Below are positions 8,752 through 16,009 of a stretch of 64,000 bases of DNA, piece after piece. Position 1 is the stretch's first letter; every line of letters begins with the position of its first letter. A program made the position numbers and the translations under genes. The notes under the pieces are model-generated. The model made no database searches. It was not told the origin of the DNA and was given only the letters and a program-made list of their open reading frames with translations. Source of the DNA: Pseudovibrio sp947494035. Its GTDB lineage: Bacteria; Pseudomonadota; Alphaproteobacteria; Rhizobiales; Stappiaceae. The stretch is taken from positions 67,443 through 131,442 of the forward strand of contig CANLTN010000011.1 in the NCBI GenBank assembly GCA_947494035.1. Reading direction: 5' to 3'.

Positions 8752-8888
8752 TTCATCCGCATACTCTTTAGTAGCGGGTAACCAAACCTTTTCTTGTTAC
8801 TCGCACTGTTCCGCGATCGCCTTCTAAACTTATGAAACAGCGGCTTTCAGGCCAGTACTTTCATTTGTTTTATAAGGCAACGGACCCT

Positions 8889-9188
8889 ATGCGAAATGTT
8901 CCTACTACTATTATTGTTGGAAGCCTCATTTCACTACTGTGGGTAGCCTCGGCCAACGCGCAGGGGCGCCCCGATGCCAGAACCATGACCTGCGAACAGG
9001 CCAGACAGCTCGTCTCCGACCGCGGCGGCGTTGTGGTCACCACAGGTCAACGGACCTACCAACGCTTTGTTAAGGACAGAAGGTATTGTGAACGCAGTGA
9101 AGTGACACACCGCGAGTGGACCCAAACTACGGACAACCGTGCCTGCCAGATCGGATACCGCTGTTCACCACGCACACGGCGGAACTAG
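8889..9188 (+). CDS. Small secreted protein, four-cysteine member of tandem family
   Basis: A 99-residue predicted export product: a hydrophobic signal (about 1-24, ending ASANA) and a mature domain of about 75 residues with four cysteines, in TMTCEQAR, RRYCERSE, NRACQIG and YRCSP. The rest is basic, with GGVVVTTGQRTYQRF in the middle. I do not recognise a named family; similar four-cysteine proteins are common hypothetical proteins in Hyphomicrobiales. It is the first of five tandem paralogues and lies 16 bases upstream of the second, so the two probably share a transcript. The start at 8889 gives the clean signal peptide; the frame is open to 8832 without one. Confidence 0.75.
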   Translation: MRNVPTTIIVGSLISLLWVASANAQGRPDARTMTCEQARQLVSDRGGVVVTTGQRTYQRFVKDRRYCERSEVTHREWTQTTDNRACQIGYRCSPRTRRN

Positions 9189-9204
9189 CAGCACGGAGGC
9201 CACC

Positions 9205-9510
9205 ATGCGGATTTCAACACTACTCATTCTTGGCAGCACACTGGCCTTTGCAACACCAGCCCCCGCACAAGCCCGCCCGGACACCCGTCAAATGACATGT
9301 GACCAAGCCCGTTCAACCGTTCAGCGGGCTGGCGGTATTGTTTTAAGCACAGGCACCCGAACTTACGACCGCTATGTCTCTGATCTCAGGTATTGCGAAC
9401 GCTCAGAGCGTTTGAAGAGCCGTTGGGTTCCTACGAGCGATATGCGGCAGTGTTTTATCGGTTACACCTGCGAGCCTCCACGCAACAGCGGTGATCGGTT
9501 CTTCGACTAA
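9205..9510 (+). CDS. Small secreted protein, four-cysteine member of tandem family
   Basis: A 101-residue paralogue of the preceding gene: signal peptide ending TPAPAQA, mature start RPDTRQMTCDQAR, central GGIVLSTGTRTYDRYVSD, then RYCERSERL and RQCFIGYTCE. All four cysteines are kept at the same spacing. ACGGAGG stands four bases upstream of the ATG at 9205. It resembles the later triplet more than the first gene does (TYDRYV, IGYTC) and so bridges the two groups. Function unknown; four evenly placed cysteines in an exported protein suggest two disulphides. Confidence 0.78.
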   Translation: MRISTLLILGSTLAFATPAPAQARPDTRQMTCDQARSTVQRAGGIVLSTGTRTYDRYVSDLRYCERSERLKSRWVPTSDMRQCFIGYTCEPPRNSGDRFFD

Positions 9511-9520
9511 GATCTTTTTC

Positions 9521-9548
9521 GGCCTGCACCAGCATATTCGTGCAGGCC
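9521..9548 (+). terminator. Strong hairpin after the four-cysteine pair
   Basis: A perfect 9-bp stem GGCCTGCAC/GTGCAGGCC with a 10-base loop begins ten bases after the stop codon. It lacks a T-run, so it may terminate weakly or protect the 3' end of the message. Confidence 0.55.
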
Positions 9549-10020
9549 TGCCTGTGCGCCTCTAGAACAAGCTCATTCACACCCGCTCTACCTGAGCATG
9601 GTTGCGCACATCATATTGCAACACCATCAAGCAAAATTGTGTGCTCTGTCACAGACAGACAAGTAATCCCCAAGAGCACAAAGACACGAATTCGTTACCC
9701 TATGAAATTTTAGGTTGTGAAAAGATGATTTTGTGCTCCAAAACACATCTTACTCAATTTTTTCCAGTAAACATACAATCATCAACGAACAACAACAAAC
9801 ACAAATCGTAAATACAAAACCACAAGACAGAGATTAACTTATAAAAACAAAACAATAACTACAACATCAATAGATATAAGACGGCACGATGCTGCCTTGT
9901 ATCAGTCTAAATTGCAAAGACACGCCGTAAAAAATAACGATGACCGGCAATACCCCATCAGGAAGACTACTCCATCAAGTCTTCCGCTCTGAAAAACGAC
10001 TAATACTGAAAGTAAAACCA
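9549..10020 (+). other. AT-rich intergenic stretch upstream of the secreted triplet
   Basis: About 470 bases without a supportable gene; the only frame of note (9602-9811) has no signal peptide, ribosome site or recognisable domain. Base composition turns AT-rich between about 9600 and 9900, which fits a promoter region for the gene at 10021, but I cannot point to a clear -35/-10 pair. Confidence 0.45.
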
Positions 10021-10311
10021 ATGAAAAAGATCGCTCTGACACTCTCCGTACTCGGCCTCGTATCCGCAGCTTCTGTTGCTCAGGCCGCTTTGGTAAATAC
10101 TGGTGACCTGACCTCCTCCCAGGCCAAATCACTTGTGCAGGACAATGGCGCAATCGTGCTGTCCACCGCCCCTGGCATTTACGATCGCTATGTTGCAAAC
10201 GCATCCTTCTGTGCCGCAGATGAAGAAACACAGCGTGCTTATGTTGTGACCAAGGACTCCAACCACTCCCTCATCGGTTACACCTGCGTCATAGACAACA
10301 ACGAGCGCTAA
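10021..10311 (+). CDS. Small secreted protein, two-cysteine triplet copy 1
   Basis: A 96-residue predicted export product with signal peptide MKKIALTLSVLGLV...VAQA and a mature domain NTGDLTSSQAKSLVQ, IYDRYVANASFC, YVVTKDSNHSLIGYTC. It aligns end to end with the four-cysteine pair, but the first cysteine (MTC) is serine (LTS) and the third (RQC) is serine (NHS); the second and fourth remain. It starts a block of three units spaced 411 and 410 bases. The Shine-Dalgarno site is weak. Function unknown; periplasmic or secreted location is inferred from the signal. Confidence 0.8.
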   Translation: MKKIALTLSVLGLVSAASVAQAALVNTGDLTSSQAKSLVQDNGAIVLSTAPGIYDRYVANASFCAADEETQRAYVVTKDSNHSLIGYTCVIDNNER

Positions 10312-10312
10312 T

Positions 10313-10335
10313 TTCTAACGCGCCCCAAGTTAGAA
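10313..10335 (+). repeat. Inverted repeat after triplet copy 1
   Basis: TTCTAAC and GTTAGAA form a perfect 7-bp stem with a 9-base C-rich loop, one base after the stop codon. The same element follows copy 2. Confidence 0.7.
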
Positions 10336-10431
10336 GCACTCCCCATTATCAAACTTTACGGGAAGGACTGGTCACTCCAGCCCCTCCCCCAAAAAACCGA
10401 CACATACTCTACAAATTTGAAAGCAAGACCA

Positions 10432-10722
10432 ATGAAGAAGATCGCTCTGACCCTATCCGTCCTCGGCCTCGTATCCGCAGCTTCTGTTGCTCAGGCAGCT
10501 TTGGTGAATACTGGTGACCTAACCACCTCTCAAGCCAAAACACTCGTGCAGGACAAGGGCGCAATCGTATTGTCCACCGCCCCAGGCATTTACGATCGCT
10601 ATGTTGCAAACGCGGCTTTCTGTGCCCCACATGAAGACACCCAGCGCGCCTACGTCGTGACCAAGGACTCCAACCACTCCCTCATCGGTTACACCTGCGC
10701 CGTAGACAACGACGAGCACTAA
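10432..10722 (+). CDS. Small secreted protein, two-cysteine triplet copy 2
   Basis: A 96-residue protein nearly identical to the product at 10021: same signal peptide, same LTTSQAK, GIYDRYVANAAFC and TKDSNHSLIGYTC. Differences are scattered (for example APHEDTQ for AADEETQ, and a final DNDEH for DNNER). The two cysteine-to-serine changes are shared. It is probably its own transcription unit, since a hairpin stands both before and after it. Function unknown. Confidence 0.8.
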   Translation: MKKIALTLSVLGLVSAASVAQAALVNTGDLTTSQAKTLVQDKGAIVLSTAPGIYDRYVANAAFCAPHEDTQRAYVVTKDSNHSLIGYTCAVDNDEH

Positions 10723-10723
10723 T

Positions 10724-10746
10724 TTCTAACTCGCCCCAAGTTAGAA
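10724..10746 (+). repeat. Inverted repeat after triplet copy 2
   Basis: The same TTCTAAC/GTTAGAA stem as at 10313-10335, again just after the stop codon. Confidence 0.7.
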
Positions 10747-10772
10747 GCACGCCCCCATCAAAAAGCTCAAAA

Positions 10773-10800
10773 GGGAAAGGCTGTTGCCCCAGCCTTTCCC
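10773..10800 (+). terminator. Hairpin between triplet copies 2 and 3
   Basis: A perfect 11-bp stem GGGAAAGGCTG/CAGCCTTTCCC with loop TTGCCC. There is no T-run after it on the plus strand. An imperfect 12-bp counterpart lies in the previous unit (about 10360-10388), so each unit seems to end with its own hairpin. Confidence 0.6.
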
Positions 10801-10841
10801 GCAAAAAACTCATAAAAAATAGAAAACTGAAAGCTAAAACA

Positions 10842-11141
10842 ATGAAAAAGATCGCTCTGACACTCTCCGTGCTCGGCCTCGTATCCGCAGCTTCTGTTGC
10901 TCAGGCCGCAAACGTTCCCCTCATCAACACCGCAGACCTGACCGGTTCCCAAGTAAAATCCTTGGTACAGAACAAAGGTGCCGTCGTTCTGAAAACAGGT
11001 TCAGGTCTGTATGACCGCTACGTATCCAATGCGTCTTTCTGTGACACTCAGGAAAGAACCCAGCGCGCCTATGTTGTAACCAAGGACTCCAACCACTCCC
11101 TCATCGGTTACAGCTGCGTCATAGACAACAACGAGCGCTAA
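10842..11141 (+). CDS. Small secreted protein, two-cysteine triplet copy 3
   Basis: A 99-residue member. The signal peptide (first 22 residues) is identical to that of copies 1 and 2 and the last 30 residues nearly so, but the middle diverges: NVPLINTADLTGSQVKS adds three residues and GSGLYDRYVSNASFCDTQE differs. The 3' end and the stretch just past the stop match copy 1 base for base over some 40 positions. The same two cysteines are serine. The pattern suggests homogenised ends around a drifting core. Function unknown. Confidence 0.8.
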   Translation: MKKIALTLSVLGLVSAASVAQAANVPLINTADLTGSQVKSLVQNKGAVVLKTGSGLYDRYVSNASFCDTQERTQRAYVVTKDSNHSLIGYSCVIDNNER

Positions 11142-11281
11142 TTTCTAACGCGCCCCAGATAAGAGCGTCCAAAAAAAACTGCGGCCCGGTTTTCGGGCCA
11201 CAGGTACCGGTAAAAATAAGAAGTGAGAGCGTGGTGCGTGACTGAATATAAACGCGGCAAGCTCCACCCCCCCCTATCGAC

Positions 11282-11320
11282 AAAACCCCGACCTTCTGTG
11301 CAAGGTCGGGGTTTCTTTTT
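11282..11320. terminator. Bidirectional terminator between the secreted array and pccB
   Basis: AAACCCCGACCTT/AAGGTCGGGGTTT is a perfect 13-bp stem with loop CTGTGC, followed by CTTTTT on the plus strand and TTTT within the arm on the minus strand. It serves the array on one side and pccB (stop at 11346) on the other. Confidence 0.9.
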
Positions 11321-11345
11321 AGGTCAGGTCAGGCAAGCATTGCCA

Positions 11346-12878
11346 TTAGAGCGGAATGTTATCGTGCTTGCGCCAAGGCATCTGCTGGTTTTTGGTCCTC
11401 AACATGGCCAGCGCCCGCGAAATACGCATTCGCGTGGACTGAGGCATGATCACCTCATCAATATAGCCCCGCTCCGCAGCCACAAACGGGTTTGCAAACC
11501 GGTCTTCATAATCCTTGGTCCGGCTTGCAATCTTCTCAGGATCATCCAGTTCGTTGCGGTAAAGGATCTCTACCGCCCCTTTTGCACCCATCACAGCAAT
11601 CTCCGCAGATGGCCATGCATAATTCACATCACCGCGAATGTGCTTGGAACTCATCACATCATACGCGCCGCCATAGGCTTTGCGGGTGATCACTGTGATT
11701 TTAGGAACAGTGGCCTCCCCGTAAGCAAACAGCAGCTTCGCTCCGTGTTTGATCAACCCACCATATTCCTGCGCAGTCCCCGGCAGGAAGCCCGGAACAT
11801 CCACGAACGTGACCAGTGGGATGTTGAAGCAGTCACAAAAACGAACAAAACGCGCTGCCTTACGGCTTGCATCACTATCCAGCACGCCTGCAAGAACCAT
11901 AGGCTGATTGCCAACAATGCCGACCGTACGTCCCTCAATACGGCCAAATCCGGTAATGATGTTTCCGGCATAGCTCTTCTGAAGCTCAAAGAAGTCTCGT
12001 TCATCAACGGTCTTCAAAATGAGTTCGCGCATATCGTAGGGCTTGTTTGGATTATTCGGAATAAGCGTATCCAGGCTCTCATCCAAACGCGATGGATCGT
12101 CATAAACTGACAGCTCAGGCAATGGCGCCTGATTGTTCATCGGCAAATAATCCACCAAACGGCGGATCTGGAGCAAGGTCTCCACATCGTTATCAAACGC
12201 ACCATCGGCAATGGAGGATTTGGTGGTGTGGATGCTCGCCCCGCCCAGCTCTTCAGCTGTCACCGTCTCATTGGTCACTGTCTTAACAACATCAGGACCG
12301 GTCACGAACATGTAAGAGGTATCACGCACCATGAAGATGAAGTCTGTCATGGCAGGAGAGTAAACATCACCGCCAGCACATGGCCCCATAATGACGGAGA
12401 TCTGCGGAATAACACCGGACGCCTGAATATTGCGCCAGAACACCTCGCCATAGCCACCAAGCGCGGCCACACCCTCTTGAATACGAGCACCACCCGCATC
12501 GAAAATACCAATGATCGGCGCCCGGTTCTGCAGCGCCATATCCTGAATTTTCATAATCTTCTCTGCGTGTGTCTCAGAGAGCGAGCCACCAAACACAGTA
12601 AAGTCTTTTGAGAACAGATAAACAGTACGACCGTTGATCGTACCCCAACCAGCAACAACACCATCTCCCGGGAAGTGGGCCTTCTCCATCCCGAATTCGG
12701 TACAGCGATGCTGCTTAAACATATCGAATTCTTCGAAGGACCCTTCGTCTAGCAGAATTTCGATGCGCTCTCGTGCCGTGAGTTTTCCGCGTTTGTGCTG
12801 CGCATCAATGCGGCGCTGTCCCCCACCAAGCTGCGCTTCATCACGTCTTTTTTCTAATTCAGCTAGAACTTCCTTCAT
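11346..12878 (-). CDS. pccB: Propionyl-CoA carboxylase beta subunit (carboxyltransferase)
   Basis: It transfers CO2 from carboxybiotin to propionyl-CoA in propionate, odd-chain fatty acid and branched amino acid breakdown. The 510 residues show the two crotonase-like carboxyltransferase halves: the N-half has FDAGGARIQEGVAAL and ISVIMGPCAGGDVYSPA, the C-half has FVDVPGFLPGTAQE, TVITRKAYGGAYDVM and AVMGAKGAVEI. The N-terminus (KEVLAELEKRRDEAQLGGG) fits PccB rather than bacterial AccD, which has a zinc finger. The partner pccA is 3.2 kb away in the same orientation, with the secreted array and folB between. Confidence 0.95.
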   Translation of the reverse strand: MKEVLAELEKRRDEAQLGGGQRRIDAQHKRGKLTARERIEILLDEGSFEEFDMFKQHRCTEFGMEKAHFPGDGVVAGWGTINGRTVYLFSKDFTVFGGSLSETHAEKIMKIQDMALQNRAPIIGIFDAGGARIQEGVAALGGYGEVFWRNIQASGVIPQISVIMGPCAGGDVYSPAMTDFIFMVRDTSYMFVTGPDVVKTVTNETVTAEELGGASIHTTKSSIADGAFDNDVETLLQIRRLVDYLPMNNQAPLPELSVYDDPSRLDESLDTLIPNNPNKPYDMRELILKTVDERDFFELQKSYAGNIITGFGRIEGRTVGIVGNQPMVLAGVLDSDASRKAARFVRFCDCFNIPLVTFVDVPGFLPGTAQEYGGLIKHGAKLLFAYGEATVPKITVITRKAYGGAYDVMSSKHIRGDVNYAWPSAEIAVMGAKGAVEILYRNELDDPEKIASRTKDYEDRFANPFVAAERGYIDEVIMPQSTRMRISRALAMLRTKNQQMPWRKHDNIPL

Positions 12879-13050
12879 AAGATATCTCAGCTCCCAATCT
12901 ATCTGAGTTATCTCCTAGCACGCCCCTACGCAAAAAAACTAGTAAGTCGTTGGATTGAGAAGTCTCTTGCAGTGCAACAAAATTCCACAACCCTACGGCA
13001 CCCCATAACCCTTGAAAATCAAGCATTCCGGGGTGCGGCAGCCATCAAAC

Positions 13051-13536
13051 TCAGTCTGCCTCATCCGCACTGCCGGCATTCAGCAATCCATATTTTTCTT
13101 CACCAATGTTCTCAAGAAGCTCCAGCTGCGTCTCGAGGTAGTCACAGTGCCCCTCTTCATCTGCCAGCAGGGCATCAAACAGCGCCATTGTCACGAAATC
13201 ACCCTTCTGCTCACAGAACACGCGGGATTCGCTGTAATATTCAATGGCTTCGCGCTCTCCAGCCAAGTCAGCTTCCAGCACTTCCTTCAGTGTGGAGCCG
13301 ATACGTAGCGGCGCAATCTGCTGCAGGTTTGGGTGTCCTTCAAGAAAAACCACCCGCTCAACCAGCCGGTCCGCATGGTGCATTTCCTCAATGGATTCAG
13401 CGCGTTCCTTCTTAGCAAGTTTGGTATAACCCCAATCCTCTAGCAGCCGGAAATGCACCCAATACTGATTGACCGCTCCCAGCTCCATGGAAATGGCTTT
13501 GTTCAAACGTTCAATGATACCATCTTTTGCTTTCAT
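13051..13536 (-). CDS. bfr: Bacterioferritin (haem-type), copy A
   Basis: A 161-residue iron-storage protein that forms a 24-subunit shell. In E. coli numbering it keeps the ferroxidase ligands E18, E51, H54, E94, E127 and H130, and the haem-binding M52 (EEMHHADR). It ends AGSADEAD. Copy B lies about 235 bases upstream in transcription order, with a terminator between, so they are separately transcribed. No bfd ferredoxin gene adjoins. I saw no clear Irr or Fur box. Confidence 0.95.
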   Translation of the reverse strand: MKAKDGIIERLNKAISMELGAVNQYWVHFRLLEDWGYTKLAKKERAESIEEMHHADRLVERVVFLEGHPNLQQIAPLRIGSTLKEVLEADLAGEREAIEYYSESRVFCEQKGDFVTMALFDALLADEEGHCDYLETQLELLENIGEEKYGLLNAGSADEAD

Positions 13537-13710
13537 CAGATCTCAGTGCAAGCACTGCTCCTTTGGGAACGCAGTTAAAATACAACTCGTTACGAACCAA
13601 AGCGCATACGAGTGGTGACCTTATATACATAGTTCACCCACTCCCGCCGCCAACCCAATTCCTTGATTGTTCCTAATGAACTGCTAGCCTGAAACAAACA
13701 ACTTTAGCGC

Positions 13711-13740
13711 AAAAAAAGAGCCGCCTCGGAAGGGCGGCTC
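13711..13740 (-). terminator. Intrinsic terminator after bacterioferritin copy B
   Basis: On the minus strand GAGCCGCC/GGCGGCTC forms an 8-bp stem with a 7-base loop, then seven T. Confidence 0.93.
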
Positions 13741-13771
13741 TCTCAAATCAAAAACAGAAAGCTGGGCAGCT

Positions 13772-14257
13772 TTATTCGCCGGTGTTAGCCGGGTTTGCAT
13801 TGAGCGCGCCATAGTTCTGCTCGCCAATTTTCGCAAGAAGCTCAAGCTGGGTTTCAAGGAAGTCAATATGACCCTCTTCATCCGCCAGCAGATCATCAAA
13901 AAGCTTCATTGTGACGTAGTCGCCTTCGTCGTTACAAATCTCACGGCTTTTTGCGTAGGAAATGCGTGCTTCATGCTCACCAGCCAAGTCCGCTTCCAGA
14001 ACCTCTTGCAGATTGGTGCCGATCTTCAGCGCTCCAACTGTCTGCAGGTTCGGGTGGCCACCGAGGAATAGAATACGCTCGATCAGCTTGTCAGCATGAC
14101 CCATCTCTTCAATGGATTCCTCACGCTCTTTCTGCGCCAGCTTGCCAAAACCCCAGTCATCCAGCAGGCGATAGTGCAGCCAGTACTGATTGACAGCTCC
14201 AAGCTCCAGTTTCAGAGCCTCATTAAGCCGCTCAATAACTTTTTCATTGTGTTTCAT
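13772..14257 (-). CDS. bfr: Bacterioferritin (haem-type), copy B
   Basis: A second 161-residue bacterioferritin. It also keeps E18, E51, M52, H54, E94, E127 and H130 (EEMGHADK, LADEEGH). It differs from copy A throughout and ends NPANTGE. I start at the ATG at 14257, whose product aligns with copy A from residue 1; the open frame continues 42 codons upstream without family resemblance. Both copies having a full active site and haem ligand is unlike species where one subunit lacks one of these. Confidence 0.95.
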   Translation of the reverse strand: MKHNEKVIERLNEALKLELGAVNQYWLHYRLLDDWGFGKLAQKEREESIEEMGHADKLIERILFLGGHPNLQTVGALKIGTNLQEVLEADLAGEHEARISYAKSREICNDEGDYVTMKLFDDLLADEEGHIDFLETQLELLAKIGEQNYGALNANPANTGE

Positions 14258-14451
14258 CAGCGGAAATTCCCTAGTCTTTATGATTGTGGCCGCATCTGGC
14301 GATATTTTCGTTTTAAACGGTATGATTGATATCAACCGCGCTGCAGCATCCACAGTTGAACAGATTCGATAGTACCACGGCAATTAAATTCAACTTGCAC
14401 ACATACTACAAACCTTTGATTTCTTTCTATGATATCCTCAGAAGCTCACAT

Positions 14452-14482
14452 AAAGAAAAAGCGCAGCCACTGGCCACGCTTT
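14452..14482 (-). terminator. Probable terminator after the ATP12 gene
   Basis: On the minus strand AAAGCG/CGCTTT with an inner GCCA/TGGC pairing is followed by a T-run (TTTTTC). It lies about 30 bases after the ATP12 stop codon. Confidence 0.6.
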
Positions 14483-14509
14483 GCAGGTAGTCTAAAAAAG
14501 CCAAGGCTC

Positions 14510-15304
14510 TTAGCTTTCTTCTGGTGCTCCAACCAGAATAAGAGCTGCTGCGCTAAATTCATCATTTTTGAACCGGCGAATGCGGGCAGCTTCTTCATCC
14601 TGACCCCATTGCTCAATGTTCCAGTCTTCGTCAACATGAGCCGCAGACCAGACCGTCTCCGCGTCGAATGCCTTTTCAGCCAAAGCCAGTGCAAGAAGTG
14701 CAGAACCGCAAATGGAGGTTACCGTATGAATCGCAGCAAGCTCAAGCGCATCATATTTGTCGAGCTGCGCACGGTAGGCTGAAATCACCGCCTCATCCTG
14801 CACAACATGCATGATCCCCTCAACCAATTTGAAGCGGCCACCAAGCAGCTTTTCCGCCCAGTCCAGAACCGGCTCCCACTGCTGTTTCTGGCGAGCGACC
14901 AGCTCGGCAGGAGAATCAGCGCGGTAGCAAAGATGATCATTCCCCGCATATCGGGTGATCTCGTCTGCAACATCCGCAAATTTCTCTTCAACTGCATCAA
15001 TCGCAGAATGGGCAATGCGAGTCAGCGGCATAGTGCCCGGATTAATCTCTTTTTCCTGCAGCTCCCACTCGGCAGCCACAGCTTCCGCAATCACTTCACC
15101 CTTAAACACCAGTGAGTTTCGCGCCGGTGTCTTGATCGAGCGACCATCCAGCAAAACAGCAAAGACACCGTCTTTCAGCTCAACACTAACACGCTCGTAA
15201 AAGCGCTTCGGCAAGTTCACTTTGGTGTGTTCACGTGCAGCCTGAACAGCATCAACTGGCCCTTTTGCAATGTCATCTGCAATCTGCTCAAAAATGTCAC
15301 GCAT
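14510..15304 (-). CDS. ATP12-family F1-ATPase assembly chaperone
   Basis: A 264-residue member of the ATP12 family, which in mitochondria binds the F1 alpha subunit during ATP synthase assembly and which alphaproteobacteria share. Visible hallmarks are KRFYERVSVEL, LLDGRSIKTPARN (about 50-63), INPGTMPLTRIAHSAID and a tryptophan-rich C-terminal part (VDEDWNIEQWGQDEEA). The start codon overlaps the stop of the upstream HAD gene by one base (TAATG), implying translational coupling. Role in bacteria is inferred from the family. Confidence 0.9.
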   Translation of the reverse strand: MRDIFEQIADDIAKGPVDAVQAAREHTKVNLPKRFYERVSVELKDGVFAVLLDGRSIKTPARNSLVFKGEVIAEAVAAEWELQEKEINPGTMPLTRIAHSAIDAVEEKFADVADEITRYAGNDHLCYRADSPAELVARQKQQWEPVLDWAEKLLGGRFKLVEGIMHVVQDEAVISAYRAQLDKYDALELAAIHTVTSICGSALLALALAEKAFDAETVWSAAHVDEDWNIEQWGQDEEAARIRRFKNDEFSAAALILVGAPEES

Positions 15305-15984
15305 TATGCGACTTCCTTATCCCACTTAAAGTGCTGGCTCAGCACAGGAATGAGTTCATGAAACTGATTGATAATATAAGTGGCACCAGCGCTCTTCACA
15401 TCATCAGTGCTATGATACCCCCATGTAACCCCGACAGATTTTACACCTGCATTGGCAGACATCTGCATATCGAAGGTCGTATCACCAATCATAATCGTAT
15501 TTTCCAGGAGTGCGCCGGTCTCGCTCATCGCCTGAAAAATCATGCCAGGATTGGGCTTCGACGGCGCAACATCCGCAGTCTGCATGGTGGCGAAAACACC
15601 GTCCAGCTCATGCAAACCAATCAGATGCTTCATACCACGGGAATGTTTTCCCGTTGCGATACCCAGCAGCACATCATCACGGGCAGACAACTCCCGCAGA
15701 GCCTCCAGAGCCCCTTCATAGAGCGGATCATACTCGCGGCCCTTGGCCCGCATTTCCCAGATAACCTGCTGGTATCCCTTGATCATGTTCCCGATCAGCT
15801 CAGGGTCATTGCGACCCAGCAAATGCTCAAAGGCCACATGCAGGGTTAGGCCGACTGTCGAAAGAATCTCATCGCGCGATGGCACGGGCAAATCGACGGA
15901 ACGATAAGCCGCCGTAAAACCGATCATAATATTGTCTTGGCTATCCGCGAGCGTACCGTCGCAGTCAAACACAATGAGATACAT
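15304..15984 (-). CDS. HAD-superfamily hydrolase, subclass IA
   Basis: A 226-residue HAD phosphatase: motif I IVFDCDGTLADS, motif II IATGKHSRG, motif III lysine in SKPNPGMI, motif IV IMIGDTTFDMQMSANAG, and a helical cap of about 60 residues. It resembles Gph-type phosphatases; the true substrate is unknown. It sits between rluC (25 bases upstream) and the ATP12 gene (overlapping by one base). Confidence 0.87.
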   Translation of the reverse strand: MYLIVFDCDGTLADSQDNIMIGFTAAYRSVDLPVPSRDEILSTVGLTLHVAFEHLLGRNDPELIGNMIKGYQQVIWEMRAKGREYDPLYEGALEALRELSARDDVLLGIATGKHSRGMKHLIGLHELDGVFATMQTADVAPSKPNPGMIFQAMSETGALLENTIMIGDTTFDMQMSANAGVKSVGVTWGYHSTDDVKSAGATYIINQFHELIPVLSQHFKWDKEVA

Positions 15985-16009
15985 GGAAGTCAGCCCATTT
16001 TTCTAGTTC

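Noticed and set aside
9602..9811. 69-codon plus-strand frame in the AT-rich gap before the secreted triplet
   Set aside because: No ribosome site, no signal peptide, composition like non-coding DNA.
14322..14334. TTGATATCAA near bacterioferritin copy B as an FNR/FixK site
   Set aside because: The half-sites lack the four-base spacer of the FNR consensus, so it is just a short palindrome.
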